Shown: positions 53,993 through 62,728 of the stretch, in pieces
Layout of the letters: every line of letters starts with the position of its first letter
How positions within the stretch are numbered: position 1 is the first letter of the stretch
Assembly (NCBI GenBank): GCA_963700785.1
Contig: CAVOYZ010000011.1
Coordinates: 1 to 64,000 of the forward strand
Length of the DNA: 64,000 nucleotides
Direction: 5' to 3'
Origin: CAXMST01 sp963700785
GTDB taxonomy: Bacteria; Actinomycetota; Thermoleophilia; Solirubrobacterales; 70-9
The notes under the pieces: model-generated
Databases searched by the model: none
Seen by the model: the letters and a program-made list of their open reading frames with translations, nothing else
Told to the model about the DNA's origin: nothing
Program-made: the position numbers and the translations under genes

Positions 53993-55926
53993 ATGATGTT
54001 CCGCCCCGAAGACCAGCGACCGATGACCTCGCAGTTCGCCGTCCGGGTGGCCGTGCTCAGCGGCATCGCCCTGGTCGCGTTCGCAGTGATCTTCTTCCGC
54101 CTCTGGTATCTCGAGGTGCTGTCCAGCGAGGAGTACGTCACCCAGGCCCAGAACAACCGCGTTCGCGAGCTCTCGATCCAGGCCCCCCGCGGGCGGATCC
54201 TCGACCGCGCCGGCAAGACGCTGGTCCGCAACCGGACCGCGCTCTCGCTTCAGGTCCGGCCCGACCGTCTGCCGAAGGCGCCGCAGCAGCGCAACGCCGT
54301 GCTCGACGACCTCTCGAAGGTCTCGGGCATCCCGAGCCGGCGGCTGAAGCGCGAGATCCGCCGGCAGACGCGCGAGCTGCCGGCCAGCCCGGTGACCCTG
54401 GAGCGCGACGTCGACCGCGATCTCGTCTACTTCCTGCGCGAGCGCCAGGACGAGTTCCCGGGGATCACGGTCGAGGAGGTCTACGTGCGGGACTACCCGC
54501 AGGCGCAGCTCGCGCCACACCTGTTCGGGTACGTGGCCGAGGTCGGCAAGCAGCAGCTCGACGAGCCCCAGTACGAGGCGCTCGATCCCGGCGATCAGAT
54601 CGGCGCCGCCGGGCTCGAGCTTCAGTACGACAGCGTGCTCCGCGGCCGCAACGGGGCGAGCCGGGTCCAGGTCGACGCCCTCGGCCAGCCGCGCGGCAGA
54701 CCGCTCTCGGAGATCCCGCCGGAGACCGGGAACAGCCTTCAGCTGACCCTCGACTCGAAGATCCAGCGGGCGGGGGAGGCGGGCCTGGCGAGCTTCGGCA
54801 AGCCGGGGGCGTTCGTCGCGATGAGCATCGAGGACGGCTCGATCCTCGGCATGGGATCGTTCCCGAGCTTCGATCCGGCCGTCTTCACTCCACCGGTCTC
54901 GAGGGCGAAGTACGACGCCCTGTTCAACGACGAGGCGAAGCCGCTCGCCAACCGCGCGAGCCAGGGCCAGTACCCGACCGGCTCGACCTTCAAGCCGGTC
55001 ACCGCGCTGGCCTCGCTCGAGGAAGGGACCCTGACCCCGACCGAGACGATCGTCGACGACGGCTCCTACGAGCTGGCGGGCCTGCCCGAGCCGCTGAAGA
55101 ACGCGGGCGACGCGGTCTACGGACCGCTGCAGCTGCAGCGCGCCCTGCAGGTCTCCTCCGACGTCTTCTTCTACACGCTCGGCGACCGGAACGACAGCCA
55201 GACCGACGAGGGCATCCAGAAGTGGGCCCAGCAGCTCGGCCTCGGGCCGCCGACCGGGCTCGACCTGCCCTACGAGGCCGGCGGTCTGATCCCGACCCCC
55301 GAGTGGCGGAACGAGCTCTACGCGCAGGCTGCCGAGCCGGACTCCTGCGGCGGCGAGCAACGGCTCTATGAGCCCGGCTGCTACGAGACCGATCGGCCCT
55401 GGTCGGTCGGCGACAACGTCAACCTGGCGATCGGCCAGGGCGACCTGCTCGCCTCGCCGCTGCAGATGGCGGTCGCCTACGCGACGATCGGCAACGGCGG
55501 CGACGTCGTCCGCCCGCACCTGGCCGACTCGGTCGTGGATCCCGCTCGGGCGTCCGGTCCAGGACTTCACCCCGGCCCCGCGCCGGACGGTCGACATCGA
55601 TCCGGCCTACCGGAAGGTGATCCTCGACGGGCTTCGCGACGCCGCGATGGCCCCCAGACGGCACCTCCTACGGGGTCTTCGGCGGCTTCCCCGTCGACAT
55701 CGCCGGCAAGACCGGAACGGTCGAGCGCCCGCCGAACCCGGACCAGTCCTGGTACGTGGCGCTCGCCCCCTACGACAACCCCCAGGTGGTCATTGCGGCT
55801 ACCGTTGAGGGCGGCGGCTTCGGCTCCGACACGGCTGCGCCGCTCGTCAGGGAGGTCCTGGCCGCCTACTTCGACGTCAAGGCGAAGGACATCAAGAACG
55901 TCCAGTCCACGGGCAACGCCGAATAG
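53993..55926 (+). CDS. mrdA: Penicillin-binding protein 2 (MrdA), with two apparent frameshifts
   Basis: Class B transpeptidase that crosslinks peptidoglycan during elongation. A single N-terminal membrane helix (VLSGIALVAFAVIFFRLWYL), the dimerisation domain, SxxK as S331-TFK (PTGSTFKPVTA), and the KTG motif in IAGKTGTVERPP. The frame is lost at 55541-55543 (one C too many in GATCCCG) and again at 55651-55655 (one C too many in GGCCCCC). Dropping these gives VVDPLGRPVQDF and AMAPDGTSYGVFGG and leads to the stop at 55926. As this gene should be essential with rodA, sequence errors are the likely cause. Confidence 0.9.
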
Positions 55927-55933
55927 AGTCTCG

Positions 55934-57142
55934 ATGATGGAATCAGCTACAAGCACCAGACTGCGCGGCTTCGGTGACGAGCGCAGCGTCGGCTTGGTCG
56001 AGCGCAGCGGGTTCCTGCGGATCGACCCCTATACGGCGGGCGCCGCGATCGCCCTGATCGTCACCAGCGTGGTCGTCCTCGCCTTCACGACGAAGGGCGA
56101 CGTCGCCGGCAACCCCTACTTCTACGTGATCCGCCAGAGCATCTACGCGGTCGTCGGGATCGCCCTGATGCTCGCCCTGACCCGGATCGACTACACGCGG
56201 TTCCGCGAGCTCCGGGTCGGGATCTACACGGCGATGATCGCCTCGATCACCCTGGTGCTGCTGCTCGGCGCCGCGGCGCGCGGCTCGAAGCGCTGGATCG
56301 AGCTCCCCTTCTTCACCTTCCAGCCGTCCGAGATCGGCAAGCTGTTGCTCGTCGTCGCTCTGGCCGGCTTCGTGATCGACCGGGTTCGCCGGCAGTCGGA
56401 GGCGCAGCGCACAGCGCGGCTTCTGCTGCTCGGGATCGTTCCCGCAATACTCGTGTTTCTACAGCCCGATCTGGGCACCGGACTGGTTTACGGCGTCGTC
56501 ACGCTGACCGTCCTCTTCATCGGCGGGATCCGCTGGACGCACTTCGCTGCGCTCGGCGGTCTCGCGGTTGGGGCGGTCCTGGTGACGCTGGTGCTCGCGC
56601 CCGCGGTGGGCGCGCCGGTGCTCGAGGGCTACCAGCAGGAGAGGCTCACCTCGTTCCTCAATCCGAGCGACGATCCGAGTGACTCCAGCTACCAGACCAA
56701 TCAGGCGTTGATTGCGATCGGGTCCGGCGGTAAGACCGGGCTCGGCAGCGACGCCAGGCAGGCGCGGGCCGGCTTTCTGCCGGAGGGCCGCACGGACTTC
56801 ATCTTCGCCGTTACGGCGGAGCGCTGGGGATTCGTCGGTGCCGCGTTCCTGTTGTCCCTTTACGCCCTGCTGATCTGGCGGGCGCTGCGGATAGCGACTC
56901 TCTCGAAGAACTTGTTCGGCAGCATGATCGCGGCGGGCATCGCCGCGATGCTGCTCTTCCAGGTTTTCGTCAACGTGGGGATGAATCTCGGCGTGATGCC
57001 GGTGACAGGCATCCCCCTGCCGTTGATGAGCTACGGCGGATCGTCGGTGCTGGTCACCTTCATGGCGATCGGCCTGCTTCAGAGCGTCTATGTCCAGTCG
57101 CAGCTTGCCTCGCCGAGCAGGGCCCGACCCACTGCTCTGTGA
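55934..57142 (+). CDS. rodA: Rod shape-determining protein RodA (SEDS glycosyltransferase)
   Basis: Lipid II polymerase of the elongasome, working with PBP2. 402 residues, about ten helices. SEDS signatures: RGSKRWIELPFFTFQPSEIG near residue 110, FLQPDLGTGLVY, ERWGFVGAAFLLSLYALLIW, and MNLGVMPVTGIPLPLMSYGG, continuing to SSVLVTFMAIGLL. The start is ATG 55934 (or 55937), 8 bases after the PBP2 stop. The gene is intact. Because the PBP2 frame shift removes its stop, the two genes appear as one long reading frame, which is an artefact. Confidence 0.95.
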   Translation: MMESATSTRLRGFGDERSVGLVERSGFLRIDPYTAGAAIALIVTSVVVLAFTTKGDVAGNPYFYVIRQSIYAVVGIALMLALTRIDYTRFRELRVGIYTAMIASITLVLLLGAAARGSKRWIELPFFTFQPSEIGKLLLVVALAGFVIDRVRRQSEAQRTARLLLLGIVPAILVFLQPDLGTGLVYGVVTLTVLFIGGIRWTHFAALGGLAVGAVLVTLVLAPAVGAPVLEGYQQERLTSFLNPSDDPSDSSYQTNQALIAIGSGGKTGLGSDARQARAGFLPEGRTDFIFAVTAERWGFVGAAFLLSLYALLIWRALRIATLSKNLFGSMIAAGIAAMLLFQVFVNVGMNLGVMPVTGIPLPLMSYGGSSVLVTFMAIGLLQSVYVQSQLASPSRARPTAL

Positions 57143-57153
57143 GGTGAGCAAAC

Positions 57154-59049
57154 TTGAAGAAAAAGATCCTTGTATCGGTTGACGCCGGAGAGACCCGCGT
57201 AGCCGTATTGGAAGCAGCCGGCAGCCCCTCCCGTTCGAACGGAGGCCGCGCCGGTAAGCAGAAGAGCAAGCCGGGCGACTGGCGTGTCGGCGAGTTGTAC
57301 GTCGAGCGCAAGGGCTCGAAGTCGATCGTCGGCAACATCTACAAGGGCGTCGTCGACAACGTCCTGCCGGGCATGGAGGCCGCGTTCGTCGACATTGGCC
57401 TCGAGCGCAACGGCTTCCTGCACGTCGATGAGATCGTCACCCCCGACGGCAAGGCCGTGCCGAAGCGCGGCCGCGGGCAGGGCCGGCGGATCGACGAGTT
57501 GATCCAGCGGGGGCAGGAGATCCTCGTGCAGGCCGTCAAGGACCCGCTGAAGACGAAGGGCGCGCGGTTGACGATGCAGCTCTCGATCGCCGGCCGGTAT
57601 CTCGTCTACATGCCGCAGGGCGGCGGGATCGGTGTCTCGCGCCGGATGGCCGACAACGAGCGCTCGCAGATGCGCAAGGCGCTCGACAAGCTCTACGACC
57701 CGAAGAAGGACAAGGGCGGCTACATCGTCCGGACAGCCGCACAGGGCGCGACCAAGGAGGACTTCGCCCGCGAGATCAAGTACCTGCACAAGCTCCACGA
57801 CGTGCTCGAGCGCCGCGGCAAGGAGGCGGAGGCGCCGTCGCTGGTGTTCCAGGAGGCGGACCTCTCGATCCGGGTGCTGCGCGACGTGCTCGGCGCCGAG
57901 TTCGACGGGGCCGAGATCGACGACCCCCAGCAACACGACCGGGTGACGAAGTTCTTCGAGCGGACGGCGCCGGAGCTGGTCGACTCGGTCGAGCTGCACC
58001 AGCGCAAGGAGCACGTGTTCGAGCGCTACGGGGCCGAGCAGGCATTCCGCTCGACGCTCTCACGGCGGGTCGACCTGCCCTCGGGTGGCTATCTGATCGT
58101 CGACTACGCCGAGGCGCTGACCGTGATCGACATCAACACCGGATCGTTCACCGGCAAGGGCAAGGGGCGCCTCGAGGACACGATCACGAAGGTCAACGTC
58201 GAGGCGGCCGACGAGGTTGTGCGCCAGCTGCGGCTGCGCGACATCGGCGGGATCATCGTCATCGACTTCATCGACATGGCGAGGGCGAAGAATCGCGACC
58301 AGGTCCTGAAGACGCTGCGCAAGGCGCTGGACGAGGACCGGACCAAGTCGTATGTGGTCGAGGTCTCGCCGCTCGGCCTGGTCGAGATGACCCGGCAGAA
58401 CGTGACCGAGGGCGTGCGCGAGATCCTCACCACCAAGTGCCCGACCTGCGACGGCGAGGGCGTGGTCGAGTCGGCGGAGACGGTCTCGATCGAGATCCAG
58501 CGCCGGCTCCGCGATCTCGTCGCCGACGAGCCCGAGCCCGAGGCGCATCTGATCCGCGTCAACCCGAAGGTTGCCCAGGAGCTGCTGAAGACCGACAGCG
58601 GGCTGCACGAGCTCGAGCAGGAGACCGGACGCCACTTCCTCTTCGAGGGCGGCGAGGCGCTTCCGATCGCGACCTTCGAGGTCGCCGAGTCGGGCAGCCG
58701 CGAGGCGATCGAGCGCCGGGCGCTGCCGTTCGCGCCCGGTGACGAGGTGCTGGTCACGATCGAGGAGCCGCACATGTTCAACCCCGGCGATGCGGTCGCC
58801 CGGCTCGACACCTTCGTGATCACGGTCACCGGTGCCGCGCCGCTGGTCGGCCAGCGCAAGCTGATCCGGATCGAGCAGATCGAGCGCTCGGCCGCCGTCG
58901 CGACCCTGGTCGACGGAGCCCCCGCCGAGGGAGGCGATGAATCGGACGAGGACGGTCTAGAATCCGGCGCTCGCCGGCGCCGAGGCCGCAGGGGCGGCAG
59001 GAGCCGTTCTACCGCTGGAAGCGGTTCGAAGACCGGCGACGAAGCCTGA
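57154..59049 (+). CDS. rng: Ribonuclease G/E
   Basis: Endoribonuclease for mRNA decay and rRNA processing. The S1 RNA-binding domain is near residues 45-120 (GNIYKGVVDNVLPGMEAAFV, DIGLERNGFLHV). The catalytic DNase-I-like subdomain has the metal Asp residues in LTVIDINTGSFTG and GGIIVIDFIDMAR. The zinc link is TKCPTCDGEG. A C-terminal domain follows, with an Arg-rich end (GARRRRGRRGGRSRS) for RNA binding. 631 residues. TTG start with GAGGTGAG upstream. It sits upstream of rplU, as in many actinobacteria. Confidence 0.93.
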   Translation: MKKKILVSVDAGETRVAVLEAAGSPSRSNGGRAGKQKSKPGDWRVGELYVERKGSKSIVGNIYKGVVDNVLPGMEAAFVDIGLERNGFLHVDEIVTPDGKAVPKRGRGQGRRIDELIQRGQEILVQAVKDPLKTKGARLTMQLSIAGRYLVYMPQGGGIGVSRRMADNERSQMRKALDKLYDPKKDKGGYIVRTAAQGATKEDFAREIKYLHKLHDVLERRGKEAEAPSLVFQEADLSIRVLRDVLGAEFDGAEIDDPQQHDRVTKFFERTAPELVDSVELHQRKEHVFERYGAEQAFRSTLSRRVDLPSGGYLIVDYAEALTVIDINTGSFTGKGKGRLEDTITKVNVEAADEVVRQLRLRDIGGIIVIDFIDMARAKNRDQVLKTLRKALDEDRTKSYVVEVSPLGLVEMTRQNVTEGVREILTTKCPTCDGEGVVESAETVSIEIQRRLRDLVADEPEPEAHLIRVNPKVAQELLKTDSGLHELEQETGRHFLFEGGEALPIATFEVAESGSREAIERRALPFAPGDEVLVTIEEPHMFNPGDAVARLDTFVITVTGAAPLVGQRKLIRIEQIERSAAVATLVDGAPAEGGDESDEDGLESGARRRRGRRGGRSRSTAGSGSKTGDEA

Positions 59050-59094
59050 GGCGGGCCACCGAGACCCGCGAGACCGAGAGTGCTGAGCAGATAG

Positions 59095-59689
59095 ATGACT
59101 ACCTACGCGATCATCGAGACCGGCGGTAAGCAGTACCGCGTCGAGGAGGGGCAGTCCCTGCTCGTCGACCGCCTGCCCGACGATCAGGGCGCCAAGGTCG
59201 CGCTCCGGGCGCTGATGCTGCGCACCGACGACGACGTGCTGCTGCAGGCCGGTGACCTCGAGAAGGTCAAGGTCGAGGCCGAGGTGGCCGGCCACGAGCG
59301 CGGTGAGAAGGTCAAGGTCTTCAAGTACAAGGCGAAGAAGGGCTACCGGCGCAGGCAGGGGCACCGCTCGGAGCTGACCCGGCTCGAGGTGACCGAGGTG
59401 AAGCTGCTGACGCGCAAGCCGGCGGCAAAGAAGCCGCCGCCGAGCCTGCGGAGGCGAAGGAGCTGCGGCGGCTGCGGAGAAGGAGCCCGCGGCGAAGAAG
59501 CCGGCGCCGACGAAGCCGGCCGCGAAGAAGCCTGCCGCGAAGAAGCCTGCCGCGAAGAAGCCGGCAGCGAAGAAGCCCGCGGCCAAGAAGCCGGCGGCGA
59601 AGAAGCCGGCCGCGAAGAAGCCGGCAGCCAGGAAGCCCGCCGCGAAGAAGCCTGCTGCGAAGAAGACCGACACCGAGAAGGAGGGCTAG
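59095..59689 (+). CDS. rplU: 50S ribosomal protein L21 with Lys-rich tail, frameshifted in the tail
   Basis: The first 105 residues are a normal L21 (YAIIETGGKQYRVEEGQSLL, then VFKYKAKKGYRRRQGHRS and LTRLEVTEVKLL). After KPAAKK the written frame becomes unnatural (PPPSLRRRRSCGGCGEG). Two single-base shifts near 59433 and 59455-59463 would instead give AAAEPAEAKEAAAA and then KEPAAKKPAPTKPAAKK. A long KPAAKK-repeat tail follows, to the TAG at 59687-59689. Such Lys/Ala/Pro tails on L21 occur in actinobacteria. Read as printed, L21 runs in frame into L27, which is surely false. Confidence 0.88.
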
Positions 59690-59694
59690 GGCGC

Positions 59695-59949
59695 ATGGCT
59701 CACAAGAAGGGACTTGGATCCAGCCGCAACGGACGTGACTCGAACCCGAAGTTCCTCGGGGTCAAGGTCTTCTCCGGCCAGCGGGTGAGCGGCGGCGAGA
59801 TCATCGTTCGCCAACGGGGGACCCGGTTTCACCCGGGGGACGGCACCGGCATCGGCCGCGACCACACGATCTTTGCGAAGCAGGCCGGCACGGTCGAGTT
59901 CAAGACCGGCCGCAAGGGCCGCATCGTCTCGGTCGCCGAGGCCGAGTAG
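59695..59949 (+). CDS. rpmA: 50S ribosomal protein L27
   Basis: 84 residues, complete: AHKKGLGSSRNGRDSNPKFL is the N-terminal arm reaching the peptidyl-transferase centre, followed by GVKVFSGQRVSGGEIIVRQR and GTRFHPGDGTGIGRDHTIFA. It starts at ATG 59695, 5 bases after the L21 stop in the corrected frame. The N-terminus starts with MAHKKG, so no cleaved extension is present. Confidence 0.97.
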   Translation: MAHKKGLGSSRNGRDSNPKFLGVKVFSGQRVSGGEIIVRQRGTRFHPGDGTGIGRDHTIFAKQAGTVEFKTGRKGRIVSVAEAE

Positions 59950-60032
59950 CCCGCCTCCCGGACGATCGACGCGGGCGTCACTCGTGACCCCGCGTCACCC
60001 ACTCGTGCGTCGATCGGCCCGATGCTGCGGGC

Positions 60033-60986
60033 ATGGCCGACGAACGCATCGTTTCCCACGTCATATGTGGGAAACAGCACGCTCGGCATCCGGATGAGCT
60101 GATTGCCGATCTGGCGGGCTCTCAGCATGGGGTCGTGAGCCAACGGCAGCTGGCGCGCCTCGGGCTCAGTCGGCGGATGGTCGAGTGGCGGCTCGAGGCC
60201 GGGAGCCTGCACGGCATTCACCGGGGCGTCTACGCGGTCGGACACGCCGCGATCTCTCCCCGGGGCAGGCTGATGGCGGCGACGCTCGCCGGTGGCCGGG
60301 GTGCGGTCCTCTCGCACGGCTCGGCGGTCGCTCTCTGGGGCCTTCGTGCCGCCGGCGGCAGCGCCCCGGAGGTGACCACGCCGCGCGGGTTGCGCTCGCG
60401 GCCGGGCATTCGCTTCCACCTGGCCACGTTGCCCCGTGATGAGGTCACGACCCGCGAGCGGATCCCGGTGACCGGCCTGTTCCGGACGCTGCTCGACCAT
60501 GCGGCGAACGCGGACCCCGGTCAGCTCGAGCGGGCGCTGCACGAGGCCGAGGTCGCCCGGCTCACGGACCGGTTGTCGCTGGCGAGCCTGCTCGGCCGCT
60601 ACCCGGGGCGTCGCGGTGTGGCACGGCTGCGAGCGGCCGCGGCCACGCTCGAGCGTGGCGCCCAGATCACCCGCAGCGAGCTCGAGGACCGCTTCCTCGA
60701 GCTGCTCTCGGCCCGCGGCATTCCGCGGCCTGAGACCAACGCCCGGGTGCAGACCGCGGACCGGAGCTATGAGGTCGACTGTCTTTGGCGGCGCAGTCGG
60801 GTGATCGTCGAGCTCGACGGCCGCGGCGCCCACGACACGCGGCGCGGATTCCATCGCGACCGGGCGAAGCTCCGGGCCCTGACCGTGGCGGGGTGGCGGC
60901 CGCTGCCGGTGACGTGGCTCGACGTCGTCGACGATCCGGACGGGCTGGAGCGGGAGATCCGCCGGTTGCTGGTCGCGCCCGGCTAG
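60033..60986 (+). CDS. DUF559 nuclease-like protein with AbiEi-type N-terminal domain
   Basis: 317 residues. The N-terminal domain (QHGVVSQRQLARLGLSRRMV, then RLEAGSLHGIHRGVYAVGHA) is the winged helix seen in AbiEi antitoxin-like proteins. The C-terminal domain (ITRSELEDRFLELLSARGIP, YEVDCLWRRSRVIVELDGRG, FHRDRAKLRALTVAGWRPLP) is DUF559, related to Vsr-type PD-(D/E)XK nucleases, with Glu, Asp and ELDG as probable active-site residues. No AbiEii toxin gene is adjacent. Such fusions are widespread in actinobacteria and of unknown role. It is inserted between rpmA and obg, which are often neighbours. Confidence 0.75.
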   Translation: MADERIVSHVICGKQHARHPDELIADLAGSQHGVVSQRQLARLGLSRRMVEWRLEAGSLHGIHRGVYAVGHAAISPRGRLMAATLAGGRGAVLSHGSAVALWGLRAAGGSAPEVTTPRGLRSRPGIRFHLATLPRDEVTTRERIPVTGLFRTLLDHAANADPGQLERALHEAEVARLTDRLSLASLLGRYPGRRGVARLRAAAATLERGAQITRSELEDRFLELLSARGIPRPETNARVQTADRSYEVDCLWRRSRVIVELDGRGAHDTRRGFHRDRAKLRALTVAGWRPLPVTWLDVVDDPDGLEREIRRLLVAPG

Positions 60987-60991
60987 GGCGG

Positions 60992-61135
60992 TCAGCCCAG
61001 ACCGAGAGCCCGGCCGAGATCGCGGCACTGCTGTTTCGAAAGCACGCTGTAGCACTGTTCCTCGTCGAGCTCGCGTGAGCCGCCAAGCTGTTCCTGGAGC
61101 GCCTCGCCGAGCGTCTGGCACTGCTTCGCGCTGAG
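60992..61135 (-). pseudogene. Fragment of a Cys-containing exported-protein gene
   Basis: About 46 residues of natural-looking C-terminal sequence: LSAKQCQTLGEALQEQLG, then DEEQCYSVLSKQQCRDLGRA, ending GLG and a stop. The repeated QCxxLG motif suggests a small helical repeat. There is no start codon; the frame runs into the acyltransferase fragment on the other strand. It is read as a truncated remnant at a rearrangement junction. Confidence 0.45.
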
Positions 61136-61336
61136 CGCTCCTACGGGATGTATCTCTGGCACTTCTCGATCGCCTATGCGGTCGGCGTCGGCGGCGCCAA
61201 CGAGCCGTTCTGGCCGGCGCTGCTGATCACGCTCGGGCTCGCGATCCCGCTCGGCGCCCTGAGCTGGTACATGGTCGAGCGACCGATGATGCGATTCAAG
61301 TACCGGCGCCGCCGGCCGCAGCGCGAGCCCGCCTGA
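61126..61336 (+). pseudogene. C-terminal fragment of an OafA-type acyltransferase
   Basis: About 70 residues matching the end of acyltransferase-3 (OafA/YrhL) membrane proteins: ERSYGMYLWHFSIAYAVG is the next-to-last helix with the SYG-YLWH signature, and LSWYMVERPMMRFKYRRR the typical end. The first 300 residues are missing and the fragment abuts the opposite-strand fragment head-to-head. It is a decayed gene remnant, not a functional protein. It ends 28 bases before obg. Confidence 0.65.
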
Positions 61337-61363
61337 GCACCGCGTGCCTGCGATCCTGAGGCG

Positions 61364-62653
61364 GTGTTCCAGGACCGGGCGAAGATCTACGTCGAGGGCG
61401 GTGCCGGCGGCAACGGGGCCGTCAGCTTCCGCCGTGAGGCGCATGTCCCGCGCGGCGGGCCGGACGGCGGCGACGGCGGGCGGGGCGGGGACGTCGTGGT
61501 GCTCACCGATCGCTCGAAGCGCGACCTCGCTGCGATGCGGATCAGCCGCCACTACCGGGCCGAACGCGGCGGCCACGGCCAGGGGAAGAACAAGCACGGA
61601 CCGCGCGGCAGCGACCTGGCGATCATGGTCCCCCCGGGGACGACGATCGACGGGCTCGACGGGGAGCGCTTCGACCTGGTCGAGGAGGGGCAGCGGGCGA
61701 TCGTCGCGACCGGCGGCCTCGGCGGCCACGGCAACAAGCGGTTCGCGAGCGCGACCCGGCAGGCACCGCGCTTTGCCGAGCAGGGGCTTCCCGGAGCCTC
61801 GGGCTGGATCGAGCTTCAGCTCAAGCTGCTCGCCGACGCCGGGTTGGTCGGGCTGCCGAACGCCGGCAAGTCCTCGTTGCTCGCGACCCTGACGCGGGCC
61901 GCCCCGAAGGTGGCCGACTACCCGTTCACGACGATCGAGCCGGTGCTCGGGACGATCGACAGCGGTGAGCGCCAGCTCGTGCTCGCCGACATCCCCGGCC
62001 TGATCGAGGGCGCCGCCGAGGGGGCCGGCCTCGGGCACGAGTTCCTCGCCCACGTCGAGCGCTGCCGGCTGCTCGTCCACCTGGTCGAGGTCGGGCCGGG
62101 AACCGAGCCCGAACGCGCGTATCGGACGGTCCGCGACGAGCTGGCCGCCCACGGGCAGGGCCTCGAACAGCTCGGGGAGGTGATCGCGCTGTCGAAGTGC
62201 GACCTGATCCCGGCCGCCGAGCGCGAGTCCCTCGTCGCCGAATGGCGCCGCCGACGACCGCAGGCGATCGAGGTCCTGGCGGTCTCCTCGGCAGCGAGCA
62301 TCGGCCTCGACCGGCTCGTGTCGCTGATCTTCGCCGAGGCTGCAACCCCGCAGGTCGAACCCGGGCCGGCCGCCGCCGACGACGGCTTCCAGGCCGAGCA
62401 CCGCGTCTACCGGCCGCCGGCTGCCAGCGGCTACGAGGTCGTCAGTCCCGAGGCGGGCGTCTTCGAGGTCCGGGGACGCGGTGTCGAGATGCTGGTCGCC
62501 CGCCACGACCTCTCGAACCTGGAGGCGGTCGCCTACCTCGAGCGGCGGTTGGCCGAGATCGGCGTCGTCAAGGCGCTCGAGAAGGCCGGGTTCGAGGATG
62601 GCGACGAGGTCCGGATCGGCGAGCAGGCGTTCGACTTCCACCCCGGCGGCTGA
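61364..62653 (+). CDS. obg: GTPase Obg (CgtA)
   Basis: Ribosome-assembly GTPase, 429 residues. The Gly-rich Obg fold is VEGGAGGNGAVSFRREAHVP followed by GGPDGGDGGRGGDVVVL. The G domain has GLPNAGKSSLL (G1), DYPFTT (G2), ADIPGLIEGA (G3), SKCDLI (G4) and VSSAAS (G5). A C-terminal OCT domain (GYEVVSPEAGVFEVRGRGVE) is present, as in many actinobacteria. GTG start at 61364, with GAGGCG just before it. It is followed by proB-proA. Confidence 0.96.
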   Translation: MFQDRAKIYVEGGAGGNGAVSFRREAHVPRGGPDGGDGGRGGDVVVLTDRSKRDLAAMRISRHYRAERGGHGQGKNKHGPRGSDLAIMVPPGTTIDGLDGERFDLVEEGQRAIVATGGLGGHGNKRFASATRQAPRFAEQGLPGASGWIELQLKLLADAGLVGLPNAGKSSLLATLTRAAPKVADYPFTTIEPVLGTIDSGERQLVLADIPGLIEGAAEGAGLGHEFLAHVERCRLLVHLVEVGPGTEPERAYRTVRDELAAHGQGLEQLGEVIALSKCDLIPAAERESLVAEWRRRRPQAIEVLAVSSAASIGLDRLVSLIFAEAATPQVEPGPAAADDGFQAEHRVYRPPAASGYEVVSPEAGVFEVRGRGVEMLVARHDLSNLEAVAYLERRLAEIGVVKALEKAGFEDGDEVRIGEQAFDFHPGG

Positions 62654-62713
62654 GGTCTCCGCGCGGCCCCGAGCGCGGCGGAACGGCGAGGGGGGCGCCG
62701 GGAATCGGGCATC

Positions 62714-62719
62714 TACACT
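62714..62719 (+). promoter_or_regulatory. -10 box TACACT of proB
   Basis: TACACT lies 9 nt before ATG 62729, no ribosome site. Confidence 0.45.
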
Positions 62720-62728
62720 CCGCCGACC

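Noticed and set aside
53993..57142. Genuine PBP2-RodA fusion protein
   Set aside because: The joining part lacks the KTG motif and is Arg/Ser/Pro-rich. Correcting two C-run shifts restores a normal PBP2 end and a separate RodA start.
59490..59670. AAGAAGCC-type repeats as an intergenic satellite
   Set aside because: They encode the Lys/Ala/Pro-rich tail of L21 in the corrected frame.
59095..59949. Genuine L21-L27 fusion protein
   Set aside because: The region between the two domains is unnatural in the fused frame, whereas another frame gives a KPAAKK tail with its own stop just before a normal L27 start.
60033..60986. AbiE type IV toxin-antitoxin system
   Set aside because: Only the AbiEi-like N-terminal domain is seen, fused to DUF559. 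No AbiEii nucleotidyltransferase toxin gene follows.
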